Position numbers and translations under genes: made by a program
Source of the DNA: Blepharisma stoltei
Lineage: Eukaryota; Ciliophora; Heterotrichea; Heterotrichida; Blepharismidae
NCBI GenBank assembly: GCA_914767885.1
Contig: CAJZBQ010000012.1
Coordinates: forward strand, 1,059,550 to 1,123,549
Length of the DNA stretch: 64,000 nucleotides
Direction of reading: 5' to 3'
The notes under the pieces: generated by a model
Databases searched by the model: none
Told to the model about the DNA's origin: nothing
Seen by the model: only the letters and a program-made list of their open reading frames with translations
Part shown: one piece after another, positions 45,567 through 56,199 of the stretch
Layout: every line of letters starts with the position of its first letter
Position numbering within the stretch: the stretch's first letter is position 1

Positions 45567-46136
45567 ATGGAAAATAGCCATAAAATGGAAAGCAATGCAA
45601 GTAGCTTTGAAAATTTAGATGAGAAATACAGATATACCTCTGTTGGTTGTCTAGTAGACTACCTCAAAGCCAATGGCCACACTCCAATAGAAGTCCTAAT
45701 AGACTATGTTAGCTCTATAAGGCACTTGATGACCACTAGTGAGGGAAAGCCGTTCACCAAAAATGCCTTTGAAATCGTTGACTTTGCCTTGAAATGGTAT
45801 CCTAAAATATTTAAATTAGATGGTCAATTCAACTACTACTTAAACGTAAAAATAATTTAGGAAGAAGAAGCCATAAAGCATAAAAATCATTTCAAAACTG
45901 AAAAGTCCAGACGCACAAACCATTATAGGAAACGAGCAGAAATTATAAAAGAGAAGAGAAGGATGAAACGCATTAAAAATCAAATAGAAAGCGATTTAAA
46001 CGGATCACCTCAAAACTACTCGGTCATGACTAAAGCTTACTTGATGCTTTCTTCGGAAAATAAGGAAAGAGCAGATAATCTTAAGAAGATTATTGGAGAG
46101 GCTTATACCGCATTCATAAATAAGGCTTTAAGCTAA
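45567..46136 (+). CDS. Small repeated-family protein, copy 7, open except for one TAG
   Basis: ATG 45567; the frame is open to TAA 46136 (189 codons) apart from TAG at 45858-45860. The N-terminal core SFENLDEKYRYTSVGCLVDYL, HLMTTSEGKPFTKNAFEIVDFALKWYPKIF is followed after the TAG by a basic helix (EEEAIKHKNHFKTEKSRRTNHY) and a tail KKIIGEAYTAFINKALS, like the IDEAY tail of other copies. Ninety-odd open codons after the TAG in AT-rich DNA argue for recent function, readthrough, or Gln decoding. The TAG matches the position of CAG in copies 1 and 3. Confidence 0.6.
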
Positions 46137-46729
46137 TTTATTTATTAATAAAATAGGTGAATATGAAAATGATGGGCATCAAGAAAAACTTGCAAACTCT
46201 TTATTTTTGCTGGCGATATATGAAGTTAATTAAAATGAACATGTAAAGCCGTTATAAATTTTATCTTCTAAGCTATAAAATTCTTTAAGTAGTTGGGTTT
46301 GGATTTAAATTTATTCCTATTTGTGAATCAAAAATAAAAATCATTATCAAAAATTCTCAGAATTATATTTGCATAGTTTGTAAAATGAATAAGTTCGAAA
46401 AGATAATTCTAGCAATAATTAAAATTTTAACCTTGAAGAAAGCTAAAACAGAGAAATTTCAGCAATTAAAATCAATATAATTTAAAAAGATAAGATGTTA
46501 ATTTCGAATAAAAAGGAAAAATTTTAAGCGTTATAAATTTTTGCTTTATGAAGAAAAATTGAAGATTAGACGAAAATAAGAGAGAGTCTTCTAAATTAAA
46601 ACAAAAAGAAATAATTTCGAGGAAGAATTTCAATTTAAATGAATTAATAATTTGACAAGTTTGTTAGGCACAAGAACAAATTTTTATAATATCACTATAT
46701 TTTTGATCTAAAAGGGCTATTCTTTTATA
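46137..46729. other. AT-rich spacer
   Basis: No gene or repeat recognised between small-family copy 7 and the hairpin element. Confidence 0.45.
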
Positions 46730-46944
46730 TAGTAATTGCCCGAGGATGGCGCTATCTTGTGCCATCCTCGGGCAATTCAAAAATGGCCCCACACCTTGAA
46801 TTGAACCCACTTGTGGGGCCATTTTTGGTTAGTGGAGAACATCGACTTCCACGCACCAAAAATGGCCCCATACGTGGGTTCGATTCCCGGTGTGGGGCCA
46901 TTTTTTAAATTGCCCAAGATAGCGCCATCCTCGGGCAATTACTA
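46730..46944. mobile_element. TA-bounded hairpin element with tRNA-minihelix-like units
   Basis: Perfect 30-bp inverted ends starting TAGTAATTGCCCGAGGATGG, flanked by TA. Inside are two hairpins in opposite orientation with stems AATGGCCCC/GGGGCCATT. The loop of the second is GTGGGTTCGATTCCCGG, a good Pol III B box and T-arm; the loop of the first is a degraded antisense version. Each unit resembles a tRNA acceptor stem plus T-arm lacking D and anticodon arms. Confidence 0.8.
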
Positions 46945-46946
46945 TA

Positions 46947-47998
46947 GCAGATAATTCTTGCAACATTCTTTATAAATGCTTTATAAAAAATTACTTTTGA
47001 AATTAATCAGATGCTAGCCCTGAATTTTTGAATATTGATATTATTATAAAATAGTTTTAAGAATCAAAGTTGCATTGTCTCTTTCTTTTTACGAGTTTTG
47101 TATATTAAATGCACAATTCTTTCCTTTCTTTCACTTTAATCTTTGGAATTAAAATTTAAGCATTATATCCAACATAATGTATATCTTAAAAATAAAAAAT
47201 TCCTGTTTATGCTCTGATAATTACATTTCATATGGAAATTAGATCTTATCAAAAAAATTATTTTGTTCTTTTATGAAACAGAGCATTCAATTTCTGACTT
47301 CAAACTTCAACAGTCAGGCACTAAACATTTCATTTATCTTTGCACTTACTTCAAAAAATCCAGCTTGAACTTCTCGAGCTAATTCTTCACCTTCTTGATT
47401 ATTTTACGACTTTATCTTTCCTATCATATTTAATTAGCTATTTGCCATTATCTATTTAAGCTGCTGAAGCTGCTGAAACCGCTAGCCAGCTTTATTGGTC
47501 GGGCTTTTCTTTTCCTTCTCTTTTTACTCTTATTCCTATCCTTCCTACAGGTTTTCTTCTTATTTCATTTGCACTTCTTCAATTTTTCACTCTCTTTGCA
47601 GTTCTTGCAGCAATTATTTGTGAGTATTTTTGGCAGGCCTTTTGATTGATTTTTTGGTTGTCTTTAATAGGACTTTTTGTAAGTCTTTTTGTAGGTTTTG
47701 ATAATTCTTTTGGTGGATCATTTGGTTTGTCTTTTGGGGTCTTTCTCTGCATTTCCTCCTCTGTAAGCCCTTTTCGCTTTTTACACCTTTTCGACCTCTA
47801 TTTAATGCATTTCTTATTAGTTTCCTTTCAAAAAAATTATGGCTGAGCAAATAAAATCGCGGTTAAAAAGTTGAATTTACTATAAAATACTATCAAATGT
47901 CTCATATCACTCTTTTGTTGATATAAATCATATCAATGACTATCTTTAAAAAAACAGAGCTAGTCTGATATAATTAATATTTTTAGCTTATCGACTTT
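46947..47998. other. Spacer with decayed Rab fragment and Lys-rich relic
   Basis: About 47280-47420 repeats the Rab C-terminal fragment seen at 34110-34290. About 47510-47850 is T-rich, its minus strand giving a Lys-rich low-complexity ORF also present in copy A. No convincing gene. Confidence 0.45.
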
Positions 47999-48601
47999 TT
48001 ATTGAATACAAACTTCTTTTCTTTCTTTCACTTTGATCTTTGGTATTAAACTCTCAGCGTTATTTCCAATTAAATGTACTCAGTTTTTGATTTCAAGACG
48101 CAAGTATTCAAACGCTTCGTTTACATTTATATCCTCTTTTGCACTTGTCTCAAAAAATCCAGCTTGTATTCCTTGAGCAAACTCCTCACCCCTTGATTTT
48201 TCCACAACTTTATCTTCCCTATCACATTTATTCCCGACTACAACTTTTACAATATTTTCATAGGTATATTGATTAACAACATTGCTGATATTTTTAGCGC
48301 ATATGAAAGATTGTTCAGATGTGCAGTCATATGCCAAAATAATCCCTTGCGCAAACCTAAAATATGTTTTGAAATTATTGTTGAATCTTGGGTTCCCAAC
48401 TGTATCTCAAATTTGGAACTTAATTCTCTCATTATCACTCTCGATTGTTTTCATTCTGAAGTCTATCCCAATAGTGCAGAATATTGACTCTTCGAACATT
48501 TGGTCAGCATATCTAATCATCAGAGAAGTTTTGCCAACTCCTGAATCTCCAAGTATAACTACTTTAAAGATATAATCGTATTCATTATCAATTGAAGCCA
48601 T
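47999..48601 (-). CDS. Rab-like small GTPase, copy B (intact)
   Basis: ATG 48601 to TAA 47999, 200 residues, with TGA as Trp at WDTVG and KNW. G1 GDSGVGKTS (about residues 18-26), switch I CTIGIDFRMKT, G3 WDTVGNPRF, G4 GNKCD and G5 ETSAK are all present. The usual catalytic Gln after DTxG is Asn followed by Pro, which predicts weak GTP hydrolysis. The tail ends EVCIQ without the standard double-Cys, so membrane attachment is uncertain. It is closest in style to Rab8/Rab10-type vesicle-traffic GTPases, but the subfamily cannot be assigned. Confidence 0.85.
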
Positions 48602-49121
48602 TTTATTTAAATTTGTTAGCTTGCACTAATTAAATTGTTTCAGCTCCGGATCTTTGGAATTAATTAAAGCGAAATCAATACGATTTCATACGCTATTTAA
48701 AAGATTTTAAATGAATTAGCTACTGTAATTGAAGGGATAATTTTTTATGCACTTTTCATTGAGTTTTGCTTCTTGCACAAAATTTCAATTTTTTCTTTAT
48801 TTTACTTCTAATTATTAGATTTGATTCCAATTTTGTATAGGGTTGAGAAAAACTACTTAATTTTGGCAGATCAGAATCAATGCCTCTTAGTTAAATTCCT
48901 TTTTTGAATTAGAAATCATGGAGGATGATATGATTATTGATTTTCATTTAAAACGCCAAAAGTAACCTTCAATGCTGTGGCTCCTCTTAATATTTTTTAA
49001 TGAATAAAAGGATCGTGAATTTAATGCAAACTAGATGATTTGCAGCTTAGCAATTTGAGAGAATCTATGCCTAATTACTGTTTTAAATTATAAAAATGCC
49101 ATTTTATTTGTAGTTAGATAA
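48602..49121. other. AT-rich spacer, end of duplication copy B
   Basis: Non-coding. Similarity to copy A fades around 49000. No other feature seen. Confidence 0.5.
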
Positions 49122-52100
49122 TTAATTATCTGAAATCCATTGAGATCCTGCAAAATTCTCCTCGTTTTTCAAATGGCTATCTGGTGTTTTTGAGCTTGCA
49201 AAAAGCGGGTCTTTAGAATAAGAGCCATTATTTATCTTCAAAATATTTATTTCAGTTGCACAAATCTTGCTTCCCAAACTAAATTTGAATAAAAATCCCA
49301 TTTCGATGCCTTTCTCTGTGATTAATAAATTTTGGAACTTTAAAGCCTGCAATACCATACCAGCTACTCCTAAAATTCCCCACCCTATTATGAGTCCGAG
49401 TTCCCAAAGGGAATTCATATCATCATTTACAAGAGAATAAATACTAGAAATCACATTACTCCAAATTACAGCAAAAACCGAAATAATGGCTCACATATTC
49501 ATTCGTGGATAATTATAGATACGAATTTTCCAATATATAAAAGCAAGAGCAAGCAGAATAAAAGAGTAAACCATTCCTTCTAGAGCTTTGCTAACAAAAT
49601 CAAGGTTTTTATTGACTCCTATCATAATAAAATATAAAGCAGATTTGTATACTGCAGTTTTTGGATGTAGAGCAATATTGAAAATTGGATGATAAAGCTG
49701 TCATGAAGGCTGGAAATATATTGTGAGTGTCATGTATAATAATAAAATTATAAGACAAAGCAAAGAAATCGATAAATGAAATCCTTTTCAACAGTATGTA
49801 TAGCAATCATTAGATACAAAACTATCTGTAATAGAGTCTCCTGCACTCTCTTTGCATAAAAACACAGAGAAAAGTATAGATACTAATGGAATGTATGCAA
49901 TACTACACAGCAAAAGAATTCCGATTTCTGATATAAGCTCATTTACCTCAAAAAAGTAATTGGAGTATTTTTCGCTATATTTTTTTGTTACAATGAATGC
50001 TGAATACCCCATAAAGCTTATAATTGATACTACTATATAGACTTCGATCCAGAAACTATCTCCGTGAACGTTCAACGGCCCATTTCAATCTGCAGAGAAC
50101 AGTCTAATAAATTGCGATATTACTGTGCTATATGATTTCATGTTAGGACCAATTGAAATTAACTCCAGAGTTTCTATTCAAAGAATTGCCATCATCAAGA
50201 AGTCTCCGAATTTTATCATTTTCGGCTCCTTAAGATCCTCGAATTTCACTTCTTTTCATCGTTTCTGCAGGAAAACCACTAATGATATTTCGACAATAAT
50301 TAAGGAACTGACAATTGCTAAAAATACCATTTTTCCATCCAAAGAGTCCTGTACTAATCTATAACTAAAAGGACAATCTATTTGATTTGTTCTCATATTA
50401 CTTGGAATGACGTTTGTTTCGCCTGGTCATATAATTTTATTAAATAGAAATCTTTGGTTTCCTGAAATGCTATAATTTCCAACTACTTCGTCTCCATTCA
50501 GAGATGCGTTAGCAATTGGAAGAACGCTGAAGATATTTACATAAAAAATACTTCTGCTGTTACCATCTGGCTCTATAGATAGAGTCCCAGTAGCTCCAAA
50601 AAATTTTTGTTTTCTAATATTTTCATTAATTGCAGTAGAATTTTCAAGATTATCCCCTTTAGTAATGCTATAATCAATCCCATTTAATGCCAGCATTGTT
50701 TGATCATAGGAAAATCCTAAATGATTAGAATGATGATAAATTTGTTCACATTGATTTTTCAATGATTGACCATAATCTCCTATTCACTCAGCTAAATTTG
50801 CAGTTAAGGACCGTTGGAACATTTCAAGAAGTTTTGCGCTATCACCTTCGAATGACGATAAGAGATCAGTTAGAGAATATCTATATGGAAGCAAAAAAAG
50901 TATATCACCTTTTCTCATTCCTAAATCATAAAGCGATATCAGGAAATTTGCAAATGTTTTGGGATCGACTAAGGCGATCAAGATCCTACATTTAGAATTA
51001 ATTATATCTAAAAAATAATCTTTGTAGTCTTCTAGCTGGTCAGTTGTATAAACAGTGGTAAAATAATAGGATGGATTATTAGCTACTTCTATATGATATT
51101 TTGAGAGCTTAGTTACCATAGTGTCGTATGTTTTTTTGGATCATTCAGGCCGGTGAACAACAACAACTTTTTTCCAGCCAAAAATGCTTGCAAGCTCTGG
51201 AAAAACCCCTGCTGTAAATGATTCTTCTTTATAAATAGTCATGAATTCTGGAAATATTGACTTATTCAGCAACTCAGGAGTAAATTCACATCCATTAGAT
51301 ATGATTGGAGCAGAAATGCCAAGAGCTCTAAAGTCCGTGATTATTCCAATGCAAACGGGATCACGCTTGGAAGATAAGTGAACCACTCCAATCTTATCTT
51401 TTAGTTTTTCAAAGCATGGCCTTGATAAATTTTTACTGTAAAGTGTAACTCCACAGTCTGTAGACTGAACATTTAAATTGAAACTCCTAAGAAGCCCGGA
51501 TTGACGAGCAGAGCGGAAAGCAAAGTAATTACCGTGCCGGATTAAAATGTTATAAGTGGCATTTATACCACCCGGATCTCTTACCCCATCGGCAAGGGAA
51601 ATTGTAATGTTTGCTCTTGGCAAGTTAGGAATGGTAGTTGAGTTTCCAGGATAAACTAAAGCATTTTTAATCGAAATTTTTCCGTTTGCAATTCCTCCCA
51701 CTTTGATTTTCTGGCCATTTTGGATGTTTATAATCGAAAAATTTGGAAATGGACTGTGATTGATAGTCCTTTTTTCTAGTATTTGCATAATTTCTTGTGT
51801 TTTATAGTCTATAACTTGTAAAACAGTTTTTAAAACTTTTTCTAGAGCCAAATATTCATAGTGATTATAGCTTGTTGCATTTTCAAGGCCTTCTTCAGTA
51901 TAAAATACGAGTCCATCATTAGTGAAGTTTCCTCAAATACTATCGCTTCCCATGATGACTCCATAACCGCTTTTTAGCATCATTTTAGAGCCTAAACTTG
52001 TGACTATCATAGAAGAACTTCTACCACTGTTAAGAATAATGATATTCCCTATACCAGTCGGTTTTACTTCTCTTCCTATAATTAAATCATAAATATCTTG

Positions 52101-52625
52101 ATTTTCAGTATCTGTGCAAAGCACCGGCAAGCCTTTGCCCTCTTTTTTCAATAAAAGTGAAATGGGATTTACTGCACTATTTGCTATTACTATAAAATTT
52201 TTTCAACCGAAATACTTTATCAGCTGGTTTAAGGCCTGATAATGAAAATCACGAGAATTGTGACTAAAAAATTCATATTTACCATATATGCCTATTTGCT
52301 GGTTCAGATTTATGTACAAAAAATGAGAGGTTTCAGAATAAGCTCTTATTTGGAAGGAATAAAAACTGTTAAAAGTGGCATCAATCGCTAGACTTGGCAA
52401 ATGGATGCAACCAATTTGAAAGTTGCAATCCTCAGCACTCGTTAATATAAATGTAAAGTCCCTTTGAAACTTTTCATTTAAAGATCTCCACAAGTAATTT
52501 GCAAGGCCTGGCGGTGTAGAGTTTGATACTAAAATATCCACATTGAAAGCTTGGGATATTTGAAATAGGATTTGGAGCTTAAGAGCGATAATTATATTGA
52601 AGGCCATTAATATTATAATAGACAA
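49122..52625 (-). CDS. Receptor-like protein with periplasmic-binding-type ectodomain and multi-pass C-terminus
   Basis: ATG 52625 to the stop at 49122: one frame of 1,167 residues, reading TGA as Trp about ten times, with no insertion or intron seen. A signal-peptide-like start (MSIIILMAFNIIIALKLQILF) precedes a long ectodomain. The ectodomain includes a two-lobed ligand-binding-like region (FGWKKVVVVHRPEW, then ILIALVDPKTFANFLISLYDLGMRKGDILFLLP near residues 470-600), the layout of ANF-receptor/class C GPCR ectodomains. The last ~400 residues hold about seven or eight hydrophobic segments and a short cytoplasmic tail. It probably senses extracellular ligand at the plasma membrane. Class C GPCR-like is my best guess; I cannot confirm the 7TM family from motifs. 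Confidence 0.7.
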
Positions 52626-52859
52626 GAATTTATCGAGATCAAGACTATTATTATAATTTCAGTTTAATTAAATATCTAGAGCTATGCATACTAGCAAAAT
52701 GACTTAAGGAATAATTAGGCATAAACTAATGATATTTTGCAATTCTTATAGATTAACAAATTAATTATATTTTCCCTATCAAATTAACTATTCCTCTTAA
52801 TTCTTTGCATATTTATTTCAACAACCAAAAATAAAGTTAACAGAAAATGAATATTTTAA

Positions 52860-53247
52860 ACCCCCCCCCCCCCCTCCGTGAGCGAACAAAACCATTAGAA
52901 AAATCGCCATTTTTTGACCAAAAACCCACCCTCCGTGAGTGAACAAAAATTTTTTTAATAGAAAAAATTTTAATGGAAAAAAAATTTTGATATATAAGTG
53001 ATAATTAGTATAATGAAATCTAGAGCTAATTCTGTTTAATTTTAAACAAATTGCGTTTTAAAACATAAATTTTGCAAATTAAATTAATATTTGCTTCCCA
53101 ATTTTTGCAAATTAGGATTTTTTTTAAATTTCGAAAAAAATATTTTTTATAAAATTTATATATATAATTTTTTTTTAAAAAAAAAAATTAACCCCCCTCC
53201 GTGAGCGAACAAAATTTTTTTGTTCGCTCACGGAGGGGGGGGGGGAG
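52860..53247 (+). mobile_element. Family-1 MITE
   Basis: A ~388-bp element starting in a C14 run followed by TCCGTGAGCGAACAAAA twice, ending with the inverted pair and a G run. It is flanked by TAA (52857-52859 and 53248-53250). It lies upstream of the B-box/TPR gene and downstream of nothing coding on its strand. Confidence 0.88.
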
Positions 53248-53753
53248 TAAGAGCTTATTCAGATTTAGAAATTAAAATTACTGCTGCTAAATCTCAGCTT
53301 GAAAAATATTTCTTGATGCCAAATAACTGGCTCATATAAGGAGAACTTTTAAAAATATTTTATTGAAATCGTTATTTTTATATATGGAACAAGAAGATAA
53401 ATTAAAAAAAAGCATTGCTTAAATATTTTTAATCCAAATTCTTCACTTTTATTTAATTGGAATTGACAATTAAAGATAATTCAAAATTCTGATCAATTTA
53501 GATTAGTTAAAAATCCTAGAATAATTTAAATATATAAAGTTGTAATTGAAATGCAGCTATATTCTGTAATAAATATTGTTAATCTAAGTCTCTTTTAAAC
53601 TTAATGCCTCTCTCTATTTTTTTATATAAGGTCAATTTTTTGGAACATTAACTTTGCAAACATTAGCAAGGTGCACTTATTCTTTAATTAGAGCTTTGAA
53701 AATTATTCAATTACTCAGAACGATAATTTAATGGAAATATAAGTTAAAGAAAT
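53248..53753. other. Upstream region of the TPR gene
   Basis: AT-rich and non-coding; it presumably contains the promoter of the gene starting at 53754. Confidence 0.5.
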
Positions 53754-56066
53754 ATGAGTACCATAAGATGTTATAAGCTAACGTGTAACCGTGAAGTTGA
53801 ACTTTCATGCAATTGCATTTCTCCTGAGATCTACTCTTGCAAAAAACACTTATTGGAGCATTGTAAATCTAGTAGCAGACCTCATAATTTTAACTCAATA
53901 TTTTATGAGCCTGTTGAAGGCACAAAAGAAGCGATCCTTAGCCTTCTTGCAGAAGAAAAACATAAAACTGATGAAATAAGAACAAATATAATCGCTTCCT
54001 TTTCTCAAACTCTTTGCAGCTATAAAAATATCCTTGAGCAAATTTTGAAAGAAATTGACTATGACTCTGTAAAAATTTGCAGTGATGTCGAAAAGATCTT
54101 GCAAACCCAGAGACTGTCGAGATTTGAGAAGGATCCAGTTTTAAATTTGTTAGCTTTCCCGTCAAATGAAGCTGTTGGAAAAGCTAAAACAATTTTTACA
54201 GTAAGATCAAATAATAGCATTAAATTATTCTCCGAAATGGGAAGACAAATTGATGAAATTATAAAGAGATTTACCGAAGAAAAGTCTAAAGGTATTTCAC
54301 ATGAAATGCAGTTTGAATGGAAAAACCCCCTTGAAGGGCGTATAAACTTTGAGAAGAAGGAAGAAAAGATGCATTATGCCTTAGAGGAGTACAAAGAAAT
54401 TATCAGAATTAATCCAAGTAACGCTGGTGCACACAATAAAATAGGAATGATCTTAGAAAGTGAAAAGAGATATGAGGAAGCAGTAAAACATTATAACGAT
54501 GCAATTAGATTCGACCCAAACTCTGCATTTTATTATACAAATAAAGGATATGCTCTTCATTATTTAGGTAGAAGAGAAGAAGCTATGGAATGCTATAAAG
54601 AAGCTATCAGAATTGATCCAAATCATGCTGACGCGTATCATGGCATAGGAATTATCTTAAAAAATGAAAAGAGATATGAAGAAGCGTTAAAATTCTATAA
54701 CGATGCGATTAGAATCGATTCAAACTGTGCTCTTTACTACACAAATAAAGGATATGCTCTTCAAGAGCTGGGCAGAAGAGAAGATGCTATGGAATGCTAT
54801 AGAGAAGCTATCAGAATTGATCAGAATTATTCTGATGCATATAATAACATCGGAGTTATCTTCTATAGTGAAAGGGCATATGAAGAAGCAATAAAATATT
54901 ACAACGATGCAATTAGAATCAATTCAAATAAAGTAATTTATCATACAAATAAAGGAAATGCTCTTAAAGAGTTAGGCAGAGGAGATGAAGCTATGCAATG
55001 CTATAATGAATCTATCAAAATTGACCCAGATTACGCTGATGCATACAATGGTATAGGAATAATATTAAAAAATGAAAATAGGTATGAAGAAGCAATAAAA
55101 TATTATAACGATGCAATTAGAATCAATCCAAACTGTGCATTTTTATATACAAACAAAGGAGATGCCCTTAAAAAGTTAGGTAGAGAGGAAGAAGCTATGG
55201 AATGCTACATAGAAGCAATTCGAATTGATCCAAATTATGCTGATGCTTACAATATGATAGGAGTGATCTTAGAAAATGAAATGAGATATGAAGAAGCAGT
55301 AAAATATTACAATGATGCAATTAGAATCAATCCAAATATAGCATTTTATTATACTGATAAAGGAAATGCTCTTAAAGAATTAGGCAGAGGAAAAGAAGCT
55401 ATGGAGTGTTATAAAGAAGCTATCAGAATTGATCCTAACGAAGATAACGCATACAATATGATAGGAGTCATCTTAGAAAGTGAAAAGCAATATGAAGAAG
55501 CAATAAAACATTACAACGATGCAATAAGAATTGATCCAAATTGTGCATTTTATTATATAAATAAAGGAGATGCTCTTAAAATGTTAGGCAAAAGAGGAGA
55601 AGCAATGGAATGCTATAAAGAGGCTATAAGAATTGATCCAAATGAAGATAATGCATACAACATGATAGGAGTTATCTTAGAAAGTGAAAAGCAATATGAA
55701 GAAGCAATAAAATATTACGAAAATGCAATTAGAATTGATCCAAATTGTGCATTTTATTATACAAATAAAGGAGATGCTCTCAAAAAAATAGGGAGAAGAA
55801 AAGAAGCAATGGAATGTTATAAAGCAGCTATCAGAATTGATCCAAATGAAGATAACGCATATAATATGATAGGAATTATCTTCTCTATTGAAAATCAATA
55901 TGAAGAAGCAATAAAATATTACAACAATGCAATTAAAATAGATCCAAGTATAGCAGTTTATTACATAAATAAAGGAAACGTTCTTACAGTCTTAGGTAGA
56001 GGAGAGGAAGCCACAGAATGCTATAAGCAAGCTGCTAATATAGAAAATGCTTCAAAATATGACTAA
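53754..56066 (+). CDS. B-box-like zinc finger and TPR-repeat protein
   Basis: ATG 53754 to TAA, 770 residues. N-terminal Cys/His cluster (C6, C11, C19, C21, C29, H32, H36, C37) resembles a B-box zinc finger. Residues ~55-190 are helical. From about residue 200 to the end there are some sixteen tandem 34-residue TPRs of the form EAIKYYNDAIRIDPNCAFYYTNKGDALKKLGR, many nearly identical, implying recent expansion by unequal exchange. A cytoplasmic protein-protein scaffold is the general role of such repeats; partners are unknown. Related but decayed genes lie at 56200-57260 and 60521-62023, so this is the intact member of a subtelomeric cluster. Confidence 0.85.
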   Translation: MSTIRCYKLTCNREVELSCNCISPEIYSCKKHLLEHCKSSSRPHNFNSIFYEPVEGTKEAILSLLAEEKHKTDEIRTNIIASFSQTLCSYKNILEQILKEIDYDSVKICSDVEKILQTQRLSRFEKDPVLNLLAFPSNEAVGKAKTIFTVRSNNSIKLFSEMGRQIDEIIKRFTEEKSKGISHEMQFEWKNPLEGRINFEKKEEKMHYALEEYKEIIRINPSNAGAHNKIGMILESEKRYEEAVKHYNDAIRFDPNSAFYYTNKGYALHYLGRREEAMECYKEAIRIDPNHADAYHGIGIILKNEKRYEEALKFYNDAIRIDSNCALYYTNKGYALQELGRREDAMECYREAIRIDQNYSDAYNNIGVIFYSERAYEEAIKYYNDAIRINSNKVIYHTNKGNALKELGRGDEAMQCYNESIKIDPDYADAYNGIGIILKNENRYEEAIKYYNDAIRINPNCAFLYTNKGDALKKLGREEEAMECYIEAIRIDPNYADAYNMIGVILENEMRYEEAVKYYNDAIRINPNIAFYYTDKGNALKELGRGKEAMECYKEAIRIDPNEDNAYNMIGVILESEKQYEEAIKHYNDAIRIDPNCAFYYINKGDALKMLGKRGEAMECYKEAIRIDPNEDNAYNMIGVILESEKQYEEAIKYYENAIRIDPNCAFYYTNKGDALKKIGRRKEAMECYKAAIRIDPNEDNAYNMIGIIFSIENQYEEAIKYYNNAIKIDPSIAVYYINKGNVLTVLGRGEEATECYKQAANIENASKYD

Positions 56067-56199
56067 TAGCATAATATATTTACTTAAATATTTTTATTAA
56101 TATTTTTTGCTTTAAATTTCTTCTATCGAAGAGTTCAAATTTAAAATCTAAAAATCTCTCCTCTCCTTACTTTTTATTACAAAGACAACCAAAAACTGT

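Larger units (their letters stand above)
39673..49000 (+). repeat. Segmental duplication, copy B
   Basis: Colinear with 26892-36600. Copy-B-specific insertions: the full Pogo transposon (41229-43065, relic in copy A), MITE 43166-43417, MITE 44135-44307, a 208-bp insertion 45137-45344, and the hairpin element 46730-46944. The C-terminal half of the second small-family gene, lost in copy A, is retained here. Confidence 0.85.

Noticed and set aside
46858-46905. A functional tRNA gene at the GGTTCGATTCC motif
   Set aside because: Only an acceptor-like stem and T-arm are present; there are no D or anticodon arms.
49609-49806. Separate small ORF in the receptor gene
   Set aside because: It is in a different frame from the receptor, which reads through continuously with TGA as Trp.
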